Shown here: in pieces, positions 18,147 to 26,379 of the stretch
How the letters are laid out: each line of letters opens with the position of its first letter
How positions within the stretch are numbered: position 1 is the first letter of the stretch
NCBI RefSeq assembly: GCF_000959725.1
Contig: NZ_CP009322.1
Span: 2,790,001-2,854,000 of the forward strand
From: Burkholderia gladioli
GTDB taxonomy: Bacteria; Pseudomonadota; Gammaproteobacteria; Burkholderiales; Burkholderiaceae
DNA length: 64,000 nt
Direction: 5' to 3'
The notes under the pieces: model-generated
What the model was told of the DNA's origin: nothing
Database searches by the model: none
Seen by the model: only the letters and a program-made list of their open reading frames with translations
Made by a program: the position numbers and the translations under genes

Positions 18147-18383
18147 ATTAATCTAATCCGCGTCGGCGACGACACCGACCACGGCGGCAAAGTGGAAACC
18201 GGCTCGCAGACGATGCAATACGACGGCCGGTGCGTCGCCCGCAGGGGAGACCTCGTTTCCTGCCCGAAGCATCCCGAGGTGTCACCCAATCTCATCGAAG
18301 AGGGCGACACGTCGTTGACAGACGCAGGCGTGCCGATCGCGCGACATGCGGGCGCCGTCTCTCGTCGAGCCTCATCTAGCTGA
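18147..18383 (+). CDS. PAAR-domain protein with an ATT in the start position
   Basis: From 18147 the frame gives INLIRVGDDTDHGGKVETGS, then the full core (VARRGDLVSCPKHPEVSPN, EEGDTSLTDAGVPIARHAG), ending at 18383 for about 78 residues. Every sibling begins with ATG at this place; here it is ATT, preceded by GAGG. ATT is a very rare initiator, so this is either poorly expressed or a dying copy. The next in-frame ATG is at 18213, and a GTG lies at 18192, both inside the domain. Confidence 0.55.
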   Translation: MNLIRVGDDTDHGGKVETGSQTMQYDGRCVARRGDLVSCPKHPEVSPNLIEEGDTSLTDAGVPIARHAGAVSRRASSS

Positions 18384-18450
18384 ACCACTCTCGGGCCAGC
18401 GCGACCGGGCCCACGGCACTGACTCAATCCGGCACGATCCGCAGTTGCTG

Positions 18451-18490
18451 GACGGCCTGCTGCATTGAAGGACGGCCTGCTGCATTGAAG
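18451..18490 (+). repeat. Perfect 20-bp tandem duplication
   Basis: GACGGCCTGCTGCATTGAAG occurs twice in direct succession (18451-18470 and 18471-18490), immediately before the copied effector fragment. It marks the rearrangement joint between the PAAR copy and that fragment. Confidence 0.9.
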
Positions 18491-18660
18491 GACGACGAGG
18501 GCCGCGCGTGATTCCTCATGACGATCGGTGCAAAGGACGGCAGCGCACGGCAGGGATGGGTCTGTGAGCAAGATCATCCGCTCGTGCGGATGTGCGGGCC
18601 GTGGAACTGGCCGGGATTCGAATTGATCGACAACAGCAACATCATGCCGGTCGACAATGA
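18491..18660 (+). pseudogene. Duplicated fragment of the peptidoglycan-hydrolase effector
   Basis: These bases are a close copy of about 14270-14432 in the effector gene, covering roughly its residues 540-592 (motifs GAKDGSARQGWVCEQDHP and GFELIDNSNIMPVD). A tryptophan codon has become TGA near the start (GRA then stop, where the effector has GRAWFL). It is the only remnant of the effector that once belonged with the immunity gene that follows. Confidence 0.85.
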
Positions 18661-18726
18661 TTCTATCCAAGTCATTTTTTTTGAAGGACTGGCTTGGCCG
18701 TGTTGACGACTACTTCAGACAAAACC

Positions 18727-19389
18727 ATGAACAGATTGATACGCACTTTTATTGGACTGTGCCTTCTTCCTGGATCCGAGGCGGCGATTGCGCAAGCGCC
18801 TCAAACTGAGGCGAGTCCACTTCTTGGCGAATGGCGGTATGCATCTGCGCAACACGAAGGCAAAAAGTCTTATTCCACCTTTGTCATTAAATTACATAAA
18901 TCTTCAGGCAATCAAATTACAGGGAGTTACTGCTTTATCACCGAGGAAGGACAAAGAATTGATTGCGACACGGAAGGGATCAACAATTTGAATGGAACAA
19001 TATCGCCTGACGGGTTACGCGCGACGATCAACTTCTTCTCGTTCTTTGGTTCAAAAAATGGAATCTCAGATATTTCAATAAATAACAGAGAATTGCATTG
19101 GAAGGTCACAAGAAATCCAGACGGCGATTTCTTTTACGGCCCACTCGACGTTTACCTGACCAGGGATAGCAAAGCATCCGATAATAGGCAGGTAACCGCA
19201 AATCGAGCCTACCTGTACGCGGAGCCAACCAGCAAAGGCAAAACAAAATTCTACATAATAAAAGGGGACATGGTTGAATTATTAAAAATCGCTGACAACC
19301 TCAAGTTCTGGAGAGTTAGATATACCGCGAAAGACGGGAGGATTATAGAGCGCTGGATTGAGTGCGGCACAGTCAACGCATGTCCGTAG
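18727..19389 (+). CDS. Candidate periplasmic immunity protein with C-terminal SH3-like domain
   Basis: A 220-residue protein begun at the ATG at 18727, where a signal peptide (MNRLIRTFIGLCLLPGSEAA, ending near IAQ) follows directly; upstream TTG codons lack that logic. The mature part has a lipocalin-like beta-rich region (LLGEWRYASAQHEG and ISPDGLRATINFF), then an SH3-like end (TANRAYLYAEPTSKGKTKF to WIECGTVNACP). AT-rich. It lies between an effector fragment and a PAAR gene, so it fills the immunity slot of the unit. Not recognisably homologous over its length to the two other immunity types here. Confidence 0.6.
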   Translation: MNRLIRTFIGLCLLPGSEAAIAQAPQTEASPLLGEWRYASAQHEGKKSYSTFVIKLHKSSGNQITGSYCFITEEGQRIDCDTEGINNLNGTISPDGLRATINFFSFFGSKNGISDISINNRELHWKVTRNPDGDFFYGPLDVYLTRDSKASDNRQVTANRAYLYAEPTSKGKTKFYIIKGDMVELLKIADNLKFWRVRYTAKDGRIIERWIECGTVNACP

Positions 19390-19401
19390 CCCGGCGCGAA
19401 A

Positions 19402-19752
19402 ATGATCAATTTGATTCGGGTAGGCAACGACACCGACCACGACGACAAGGTGGAAACCGGGTCGGCGACGATGCGGTACGACGGCCGCCAGGTCGCTCGC
19501 CAAGGGGATCTCGTATGTTGTCCAAGGCATCCAGACGTGTCGCCCAACGTCGTAGAGGAAGGCGACACGTCTTTGACGGATACCGGCGTACCGATCGTTC
19601 GGCATGGGCATCACGCAACATGCAGGTGCCGTCTCTTGTCGACGCCTTCACTTCCACCCGCGATCCAGCGAACGTGCCTTGCAGCACCGCCGCGTACGGC
19701 TTCGCCACGAAGGCCCGCCACGCGTCCACCGACCATGGCTCGATACGCGTAA
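19402..19752 (+). CDS. PAAR-domain protein, most complete copy
   Basis: Residues 1-80 form a full PAAR domain: MINLIRVGNDTDHDDKVETG, VARQGDLVCCPRHPDVSPN, EEGDTSLTDTGVPIVRHGHH and the closing ATCRCRLLS. The family normally ends about here, but the frame runs on to 116 residues with unrelated proline- and arginine-rich sequence, suggesting the natural stop was lost in a rearrangement near 19640. It would cap a VgrG spike. The stretch from 19753 to 20086 holds no gene I can support. On the minus strand at about 19640-19790 there is a short G/C-third-position frame (RFAGSPVTRIEPW) that may be a gene remnant of unknown type. Confidence 0.6.
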   Translation: MINLIRVGNDTDHDDKVETGSATMRYDGRQVARQGDLVCCPRHPDVSPNVVEEGDTSLTDTGVPIVRHGHHATCRCRLLSTPSLPPAIQRTCLAAPPRTASPRRPATRPPTMARYA

Positions 19753-19861
19753 CGGGGCTGCCGGCGAATCGGACCTTGAGCATCGAGGCCTGAAAAGTCA
19801 TCGCTCGGCGGTTGCCACACCAGAACATGCCGACGGAGCACATGAGAACCCCACTCACAAA

Positions 19862-19880
19862 ACTACCAACTGTTAGTTAG
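19862..19880 (+). promoter_or_regulatory. Degenerate operator-like site upstream of first amidase
   Basis: ACTACCAACTGTTAGTTAG matches 15 of 19 positions of the site found before the second amidase and before the TetR gene (ACTACCTAACGTTTGTTAG). It lies about 205 bases before the amidase start. The symmetry is weaker than in the other two, so binding would be weaker. Confidence 0.45.
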
Positions 19881-20086
19881 CTATGGCGTAACCTACGCAT
19901 GTGCGTGGTCGACCAGCCGCGAAACAGGCGACGTTTGCCACATACGTATCGATACCGAAAACGTTGGCCAATGCTTCATCAACCGGGTTCTGGACATACA
20001 CGTGCCCATGCGCGCTCGAACTTGCGGACAAGGCGCTCCGAATCATCCATGGACAGGCCCACTGCACCTCTGTCGAAGGAAAACTG

Positions 20087-21640
20087 ATGACTGTTACACG
20101 CCGGGATGTTCTTGCGACCGTCGGCGCGGTCGCCGCGATGCTCACCACTTCCAGGAGCGCTATCGCCCAATCCACCACCGAGGCCCCTGCAGGTCCCTCC
20201 CCCCATCCGGAAAGCCTGCCCGTTCAGAAGACCGATTCTCCGTTGCACTACAAGGATGCCTCGGAGCTGGCCGCCTTGATTGGATCGAAGCAGGTCTCAC
20301 CAGTCGAGGTCATGAAGGCGCATCTTGATCGGATCGAATCCGTGAATCCGAAGTTGAATGCGATCGTGACATTGCTCGGCGAGCAGGCACTGAAGAACGC
20401 AAAGCTTGCGGAAGCCGCCGTGATGAACGGCTCCACCCTGGGTCCGCTTCATGGCGTGCCCTTTACCGCCAAGGATGCAATCGACACCGCCGGCGTTCCA
20501 ACGCAACGCGGCTCGAAGCTCTACCAGGGGCGCATCCCCACCGAGGACGCGACAGGTGTCTCGCGCCTGAAGGCGGCCGGCGCAATCCTGATGGCGAAAA
20601 CCAATCTGCCCGAGTTTTCCTTCGGTATCGAAACCGACAATCTGCTGACCGGGAGAACCAATAACCCGTGGAATCTCGCTCACACGCCCGGCGGGTCGAG
20701 CGGTGGAGAAGCGGCCGCGATTGCGGCGGGAATGTCACCGCTCGGCTTTGGCAGCGACGTCGGTATTTCGATCCGAGGACCAGCCGCGCATACCGGCATT
20801 CTCGGATTCAAACCAACGCTCGGACGCATTCCGACCACCGGACACTGGCCACAAGCCCCGCGACGTTGCTGGCATGTCGGCCCCTTGGCACGTAGCGTCC
20901 GAGACATCGCCCTGTCGTACTCGGTCCTTGCGGGACCAGATGGTATCGATGGATATGGCGAAGGTCCGTTGGACATGAATGCAGACGCACAGCGTCAATC
21001 CACTCGCCCGTTGCGTATCGGCTGGCTGGCGGAGCGCGGGTTTGGTCCGATAGCGCCCGACGTCGTCGCGACAGTCAAGGCGGCCGCCCGCGCGCTGCAA
21101 GACAAAGGCTGCGTTGTCGAAGAGGTTCGACTCCCAGCGCTCGAGCAAATGAACAGCCTGGAAATCTACTCCAGGTTCACCATTCCGGAGAGGCAAGCGT
21201 ATTTCGCGCGGTTCGTCGGAGACCGCCAGTCGCTACTGTCCAAAAGCATTGCCACCTACCTCGAGGCACCCAATCCGTCACTCGTGGAATACGTCGCCGC
21301 CGAACAGGCCACGGAGCGTTACAAGGACATATTCGCCGGCTTCTTCGAGAACTACGACGCCTTCCTCTGCCCGGTAACGCCGATTCACGCCCCGTTGCAT
21401 GGCCTCTCCGAGTATGTGATCAACGGCGTGACCGTACCGGCCTGGCACATGTTGACCGCCACGGCCCCGTTCAATCTGTCGGGACTGCCTGCGCTGTCGA
21501 TGCGCTTCGGAACCAGCGACGACAACATGCCGATCGCAGTCCAACTGGTTTCGCGTTGGTATGCCGAGCGCACGATCCTTCGGATGGCTTCGATACTTGA
21601 ATCGGTGAGTCCCGTGCGGAATTTGCATCCGCAAATCTGA
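20087..21640 (+). CDS. Amidase signature family hydrolase with Tat-type signal
   Basis: A 517-residue amidase-signature enzyme. The start at 20087 has AAGGA just upstream and yields MTVTRRDVLATVGAVAAML, a twin-arginine export signal ending near AIAQ. The Ser-cisSer-Lys catalytic system is visible: K129 in TAKDAIDTAG, then GGSSGGEAAAIAAG, then GSDVGISIRGPA with the nucleophile serine. Such enzymes hydrolyse amides to acid and ammonia. It is about 60 percent similar by eye to the amidase on the opposite strand, but only this one is exported. Likely part of the TetR-controlled group. Confidence 0.85.
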   Translation: MTVTRRDVLATVGAVAAMLTTSRSAIAQSTTEAPAGPSPHPESLPVQKTDSPLHYKDASELAALIGSKQVSPVEVMKAHLDRIESVNPKLNAIVTLLGEQALKNAKLAEAAVMNGSTLGPLHGVPFTAKDAIDTAGVPTQRGSKLYQGRIPTEDATGVSRLKAAGAILMAKTNLPEFSFGIETDNLLTGRTNNPWNLAHTPGGSSGGEAAAIAAGMSPLGFGSDVGISIRGPAAHTGILGFKPTLGRIPTTGHWPQAPRRCWHVGPLARSVRDIALSYSVLAGPDGIDGYGEGPLDMNADAQRQSTRPLRIGWLAERGFGPIAPDVVATVKAAARALQDKGCVVEEVRLPALEQMNSLEIYSRFTIPERQAYFARFVGDRQSLLSKSIATYLEAPNPSLVEYVAAEQATERYKDIFAGFFENYDAFLCPVTPIHAPLHGLSEYVINGVTVPAWHMLTATAPFNLSGLPALSMRFGTSDDNMPIAVQLVSRWYAERTILRMASILESVSPVRNLHPQI

Positions 21641-21657
21641 CGAGCTTCAAAACACGC

Positions 21658-21721
21658 GTGGCGCGAAAAGATTCGCGCCACGTTCTTGCTATCCCCTATT
21701 CCCGACGAAGGGATAGGGGAT
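21658..21721. terminator. Two hairpins between convergent amidase genes
   Basis: GTGGCGCGAA (21658-21667) pairs perfectly with TTCGCGCCAC (21672-21681) around a four-base loop and is followed by GTTCTT. A second stem pairs ATCCCCTATTCCC (21691-21703) with GGGATAGGGGAT (21710-21721) with one bulge. Their position between convergent stops suggests a bidirectional terminator. Confidence 0.7.
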
Positions 21722-21731
21722 CCAGGATCGA

Positions 21732-23141
21732 TTAGAGCTTCGACACGTCGGGATGGAGGCCACGCACCGGGCTGACCGCTTCGAGCAGCGAAGCGAGATG
21801 CAGCAGGGTCGATTCCGCCATCCACGGCGCGACGATCTGCACCCCGATCGGCAGCCCGTCGCTGCTGGTGCCGAAGCGCAGCGTCATACCGGGAAGGCCG
21901 GTCACGTTCAGCGGCGCGGTCGGATCCATGACGTGCAGCGCAGATACCGCTTGACCGTTGATGTCGAGATCGGAATCGTGCCCGTGGCCCGCCACCGGCA
22001 ACACCGGGCAAATCAGGGCGTCGTACTTCTGGAAGTACTCGGAAAAGCCGTCGCGCAATTGTTCCGACTTCTGCTCCGCGTCGACGAAATCGGCGATCGA
22101 GGTTTCCGGCGCATCGTAGATGCCCTGGACGTGCTTGAAGATTTTTTCCTCGTGTCCAGCCGTGATCTGCTTGAAGGCGGGCTTGGTTTCCATCAACTGG
22201 ATCTTCCAGAGCAGCTCCAGCGCGTTGATCTGCGTAAGCACCGGAATGCTCACCGGCTCCACCGCGATGCCGAGGCTCTTCAGCGCTTCGGCCGAAGCTT
22301 GCACGGTTGCCGCGACTTCGGCGTCCACCGGTGCAAATTCGTCGACCAGCCAGCCCACCCGCAGCGGACGGCCCGGCTTGGCGCTCACGCCGGTATCAAC
22401 GCTGAGCGGAGCCGTCGAATAGCCGTCCAGGCCGTCGGGGCCGGCCAGCAGCGAATAGGCCAGGGCAACGTCGCGAACGGTCCGGGCGATCGGGCCGAGG
22501 TGCCAATAGCGACGCGGCAGGCGCGGCCAGACACCGGTCATCGGAATCCGCCCGTGCGTTGCCTTCAGGCCGACGAGGCCGGTCAGTGCCGCCGGGCCGC
22601 GTACCGAGATTGCGATGTCGGTGGCCAGACCGAGCGGCGACATCAGCGCCGCGATGGCCGCGGATTCGCCACCGCTCGAGCCGCCAGGCGTGCGCTCCAG
22701 GTTCCACGGGTTAAGGGTGCGTCCCGACAGCAGGTTGTCGGTTTCGATCCAGAACGAAAATTCCGGATGGTTGGTTTTCGCGAGCAGGATGCCGCCGGCC
22801 TGCTTCATGCGTGCGATGCCCGTGGCATCCGTGTCCGGAACGCGGCCCTTGAAGATCGGAGAGGCACGCTGCGTCATCACGCCGGCGGTGTCGATCGAGT
22901 CCTTCGCCGTGAAGGGCACGCCGTGCAGCGGCCCCAGTGCTTCACCATTCATCACCGCTTGCTCGGCCGCGCGCGCGGCGTCGAGCGCGCCATCGGCGAG
23001 CGTGACGATGGCATTGAGCTTGGGATCGACGGCTTCGATGCGGTCGAGATGCGCTTTCACGACCTCCACCGGAGAAACTTCCTTGTTGCGAATCAGTTCA
23101 GCGAGACGGGTTGCGTCTTGGGAGATGAGTTCGATGCTCAT
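21732..23141 (-). CDS. Amidase signature family hydrolase, cytoplasmic paralogue
   Basis: A 469-residue paralogue of the amidase at 20087, without the export signal. It starts MSIELISQDATRLAELIRNK and carries the catalytic lysine in PFTAKDSIDTAG, the serine-rich GGSSGGESAAIAAL and TDIAISVRGPA. Conserved blocks shared by both copies include GVPFTAKD and LGPIARTVRD-type sequence. The promoter region contains the palindrome CTAACGTTTGTTAG (23196-23209), also found before the TetR gene, which points to direct repression. The two amidases in opposite compartments may act on the same class of amide. Confidence 0.85.
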   Translation of the reverse strand: MSIELISQDATRLAELIRNKEVSPVEVVKAHLDRIEAVDPKLNAIVTLADGALDAARAAEQAVMNGEALGPLHGVPFTAKDSIDTAGVMTQRASPIFKGRVPDTDATGIARMKQAGGILLAKTNHPEFSFWIETDNLLSGRTLNPWNLERTPGGSSGGESAAIAALMSPLGLATDIAISVRGPAALTGLVGLKATHGRIPMTGVWPRLPRRYWHLGPIARTVRDVALAYSLLAGPDGLDGYSTAPLSVDTGVSAKPGRPLRVGWLVDEFAPVDAEVAATVQASAEALKSLGIAVEPVSIPVLTQINALELLWKIQLMETKPAFKQITAGHEEKIFKHVQGIYDAPETSIADFVDAEQKSEQLRDGFSEYFQKYDALICPVLPVAGHGHDSDLDINGQAVSALHVMDPTAPLNVTGLPGMTLRFGTSSDGLPIGVQIVAPWMAESTLLHLASLLEAVSPVRGLHPDVSKL

Positions 23142-23195
23142 GGCAAGCCTTCAAAAGGGTCGGGACGTGGACAACAAAGCAGGCTCACTAACTAC

Positions 23196-23209
23196 CTAAC
23201 GTTTGTTAG
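23196..23209. promoter_or_regulatory. Palindromic operator upstream of the cytoplasmic amidase
   Basis: CTAAC-GTTT-GTTAG is a perfect five-base inverted repeat, embedded in ACTACCTAACGTTTGTTAG, 55 bases before the amidase start. The same 19 bases, apart from flanking changes, occur before the TetR gene at 25694-25712. A TetR dimer is the expected binder. Confidence 0.75.
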
Positions 23210-23450
23210 CCTGAACATTAAGCGTTGCGGTGTGTGTCGTCAAGAATTTTTTGCTGACCAAGTTGGATGGCAATACCGACGGGCGAGACGATCACCATGA
23301 GCTCAAGCATCACTCGAGCACGCCCGGGTCCTCGCACAAAGACAGGCGCGTAATCGATATCGCGAATGGATATTTCAGTAGGAATACCGACGATCGATGC
23401 AGATGGAAGACGAGGCCCGGCTCATTCGCTCGAAACGTTGCCGGGGAAAC

Positions 23451-23550
23451 CCGAAATGTCGGGCAAGTCGACGCACTCAGTGGTCGTGAAGCGTGCGGGA
23501 CACAGATGATTGCTGTTTTCGAGCGACTTGCGAAATGTCTCGGCCGGAAT
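23451..23550 (-). pseudogene. Fragment of a TetR regulator gene
   Basis: On the minus strand these bases encode PAETFRKSLENSNHLC, then TECVDLPDIS, matching PAETFRKSLENGNRMC and AEYDDLPDIV of the intact TetR regulator at 25767. Neither the N-terminal helix-turn-helix nor the C-terminus can be found around it. The 478-base interval between the amidase and the cysteine hydrolase holds no other gene. Confidence 0.7.
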
Positions 23551-23619
23551 ACCGCTACCCCGCAACAAAGCGCGAGGCAGGCCGCGCAATCGCAGCCCGC
23601 CTTGTGGCACACGCCTGCT

Positions 23620-24249
23620 TTACATCTTTCCGTGCGCGCGGAGGTTGGAGTAGTAGATGTTGTCGCTCGCGACGGGCGTCGGGTGCTTCAGGTTTTCCAC
23701 CCACTCGTCGGTGGACATGGTGGCCGCGTAGGTAGACTCCATGATGACGGTGATGATCCGATGCATCTCCTCCGCGCTCGCGTGGCCCGCCTTGTTCCGG
23801 TACGACAGCGAGCCGGCCGCGTCGGGTAGGAACTCGACTCGGTAACCCCTGTGCATGGCGTCGCGCATGGTAGCGTCGTTGCAGTTCTGCGTCATGTAGC
23901 CGATCACCGTCAAGGTGTCGATCTCGCGTTCGTTCAGCCAGTCCTCGAAACCGGCACCGGAAAATGCGCTCGGCAGCACCTTGGTCACGGCGCGATCGTG
24001 GCGGCGCTCGGCGACCACCGGGTGCAACTGCGCACCGGCGCTGCCCGCCGCGAAAATCGGCGCATCGGCGGGTAGCACGTGCTGTATCAGCACGACCGGG
24101 ATCTGGTGCGCATTGGCGGCGTCGATCGCCTGAGCGATCTTCGGCAAGGACGACGAAACCGGCGGATATTCGATCAGGAAACCGCCGTCAATGTATTCGT
24201 TCTGCACGTCGATGACGATCAAGGCGCGACGCGGTACTGGCTGGGACAT
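23620..24249 (-). CDS. Isochorismatase-family cysteine hydrolase
   Basis: A 209-residue protein with the full catalytic triad of the family: D14 in LIVIDVQNEY, K90 in TKVLPSAF and C123 in TQNCNDATMRDA. Members cleave small amides, ureides or vinyl ethers. The start at 24249 (MSQPVPRRALIVID) places the triad at the usual positions; frames extending further upstream are not family-like. The length is normal. It sits on the same strand as the second amidase and the alpha/beta hydrolase, suggesting a shared amide or ureide degradation role. Confidence 0.85.
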   Translation of the reverse strand: MSQPVPRRALIVIDVQNEYIDGGFLIEYPPVSSSLPKIAQAIDAANAHQIPVVLIQHVLPADAPIFAAGSAGAQLHPVVAERRHDRAVTKVLPSAFSGAGFEDWLNEREIDTLTVIGYMTQNCNDATMRDAMHRGYRVEFLPDAAGSLSYRNKAGHASAEEMHRIITVIMESTYAATMSTDEWVENLKHPTPVASDNIYYSNLRAHGKM

Positions 24250-24465
24250 GTTGCTGACTCCGGAAAAAGACCGTCCAGGGACGGCCGTCAAGCTTGAGGA
24301 CAAGGCAAGGGTGTGAGCGATTTCGACGGTTCGTGCGGACGGCGGCCCGGGATCGCGGCTGGGGAATCTCGGCAACGCCGGCGGCCGGCTTCGCACGCGC
24401 CGGCGTGGTAGCCACGTCGCCGGGCGACGGCAACCGACAGGCACGGCCAGCCGCGGCCTGGCAGG

Positions 24466-25518
24466 CTAGAGCTTCACGACCTGCAAGACAGCATCGGCAA
24501 ATGCCGCGGGCGCTTCCTGCGGCAGGTTGTGGCCGATGCCGCCGGTGACGTCACGGTGCTGGTACTTACCCGTGAACTGCTTCGCATAGGCGGCCGGCGG
24601 CTGATGCGGCGCGCCGTTCGCGTCGCCTTCCAGCGTGATGGTGGGCACCGCGATCGGCGGCGCCAGGGCCAGCCGCCGTTCCAAGTCGTCGAACTGCGAT
24701 TCGCCCTGGACCAACCCCAGCCGCCAACGGTAGTTGTGGATGACGATCGAGACATGGTCGGGATTGTCGAAGGACTGCGCCGTCCTCAGGAACGTCGCGT
24801 CGTCGAACCTGAACCGAGGCGAGGCGTTGCGCCAGACCAGCTTGTTGAATTCGTCGCGATGCTCGGCGTAACCTTCGACACCACGTTCGGTGGCGAAGTA
24901 ATACTGGAACCAGGCCTGCAGTTCGGCTTGCGGCGGCAGCGGCTTGCGATTGGCCTGCTGGCTGCCAATCAGGTAACCGCTAGCCGACACCAGCGCTCGG
25001 CAACGTTCGGGCCAAACCGCAGCGATGATGTTCGCCGCGCGGCCGCCCCAATCGAAGCCAGCGAGCACCGCGCGGTCAATCCTCAGCGCTTCCATCAGCG
25101 AAATGACATCGGCGGCGAACACCGCCTGCTGGCCGTTGCGCGGCGTGTCCGCGGAGACGATGCGGGTCGATCCGTATCCCCTGAGATACGGCACGATCAC
25201 TCGGTGACCAGCGGCAGCCAGGATCGGCGCCACCTCGCTGAAACTGTGGATGTCGTGCGGCCATCCATGCAGAAGGATCACGACGGGGCCGTTTTCCGGG
25301 CCCGCTTCGGCGTAACCGATGTTGAGCCGGCCGGCGTCGACCTGGCGGATCGGGCCAAACGAGGCCGACGCGGCCGGCGTCGCCGCTCGCGGCGAGGTGG
25401 TGTAACGCGACGCGGCCCGCGCCGAGGCCGCGCCGGCCAGATCGAGCAGGCTCAACGCGGCCAGGGCCGACGTGCTGTTCAACAGGCGGCGGCGCCCGAT
25501 GTCGAATGGATGGGACAT
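24466..25518 (-). CDS. Alpha/beta hydrolase, epoxide-hydrolase-like, exported
   Basis: A 350-residue protein with a twin-arginine-like leader (GRRRLLNSTSALAALSLLDL, cleavage near ARA-A). The core shows the oxyanion motif HGWPHD (84-89), the nucleophile elbow GFDWGG with D156, and a late GGIGHNLPQ histidine. An aspartate nucleophile with HGxP is typical of epoxide hydrolases and dehalogenases, not of esterases. It diverges from the TetR gene across the operator at 25699, so both are probably autoregulated and repressed together. The substrate is unknown. Confidence 0.8.
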   Translation of the reverse strand: MSHPFDIGRRRLLNSTSALAALSLLDLAGAASARAASRYTTSPRAATPAASASFGPIRQVDAGRLNIGYAEAGPENGPVVILLHGWPHDIHSFSEVAPILAAAGHRVIVPYLRGYGSTRIVSADTPRNGQQAVFAADVISLMEALRIDRAVLAGFDWGGRAANIIAAVWPERCRALVSASGYLIGSQQANRKPLPPQAELQAWFQYYFATERGVEGYAEHRDEFNKLVWRNASPRFRFDDATFLRTAQSFDNPDHVSIVIHNYRWRLGLVQGESQFDDLERRLALAPPIAVPTITLEGDANGAPHQPPAAYAKQFTGKYQHRDVTGGIGHNLPQEAPAAFADAVLQVVKL

Positions 25519-25698
25519 GTCTAAACAACCCCAATGTAAAAAGGTGATGTCATCAAGGGCTCCCCGACGGTTTCCTGCATCCCTCGCACCTGATTGCAGG
25601 CAGTGGACAAGGTCACATCAGACGAAAGATCTCGGACGTTATGGCGTACCTTCGACGGAAATCGATGGCAGCAGGATCGAGCCAGGCAGCAATACTAC

Positions 25699-25712
25699 CT
25701 AACGTTTGTTAG
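25699..25712. promoter_or_regulatory. Palindromic operator between the alpha/beta hydrolase and tetR genes
   Basis: CTAACGTTTGTTAG repeats exactly the palindrome at 23196-23209, within a shared CTACCTAACGTTTGTTAG context. It lies 55 bases before the TetR start and 181 bases before the divergent hydrolase start, fitting autoregulation. Confidence 0.75.
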
Positions 25713-25766
25713 ATTAAATGCTAGAAGCTATACTGCGGCTCGTCAACACCTTTTATCGGCGAGTCC

Positions 25767-26345
25767 ATGAAAAACCAGGCAGGCGTGAATTCCAGCGAGA
25801 AGATCCTGGTGACCGCTACCAGGATGGCGCAGGCACACGGCTACGGCGGCCTGAACATACGCAATCTGGCCGAAGAGGTCGGGATCAAGGCGGCGAGCCT
25901 CTACCATCATTTCCCGGGCAAGGCCGAACTGGCGGCCGCGGTGGCACGGCGCTACCGGGAAGACGCGGCCTTGACGCTCGACACGCTCTGGAGCGAGGCG
26001 AAAGATCCACTCGAACGGCTGCGCAGGTATCCCGCCGAGACGTTTCGCAAGTCGCTCGAGAACGGCAACCGCATGTGTCTGGCGAGCTTCATGACCGCCG
26101 AGTACGACGACCTGCCCGACATCGTGAAGAAGGAAGCCCAGGCGTTCGCGGACGTCAACATCGAATGGCTGAAAAAGGCCCTACTGGATGCGGACTTGGT
26201 GGGTCCACGAGAAGCAAAACGGCAGGCACGCGCGATCTTTGCCGCGGTGGCCGGTGCGCAACTGGTCGCGCGCGGTCGCTCGGACCTGCCATTGTTCGAC
26301 GCGTTGATCGATGGTTACCGTGCGTGCGGGCTTTTGCCGAAGTGA
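25767..26345 (+). CDS. TetR/AcrR-family repressor of the amidase/hydrolase group
   Basis: A 192-residue protein with the TetR helix-turn-helix at about residues 12-58 (LNIRNLAEEVGIKAASLYHH, then FPGKAELAAAV) and a helical ligand domain ending ALIDGYRACGLLPK. Its own promoter and the promoter of the divergently placed amidase carry the same 14-base palindrome, the direct basis for naming it the regulator of this group. The central part (PAETFRKSLENGN) is duplicated as a dead fragment at 23451-23550. Confidence 0.88.
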   Translation: MKNQAGVNSSEKILVTATRMAQAHGYGGLNIRNLAEEVGIKAASLYHHFPGKAELAAAVARRYREDAALTLDTLWSEAKDPLERLRRYPAETFRKSLENGNRMCLASFMTAEYDDLPDIVKKEAQAFADVNIEWLKKALLDADLVGPREAKRQARAIFAAVAGAQLVARGRSDLPLFDALIDGYRACGLLPK

Positions 26346-26379
26346 GCGTGGGCAGCGGGCTTCCGTTAGCCGGAAGCGG

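Noticed and set aside
18451..18490. CRISPR array
   Set aside because: Only two directly abutting repeats with no spacers and no cas genes.
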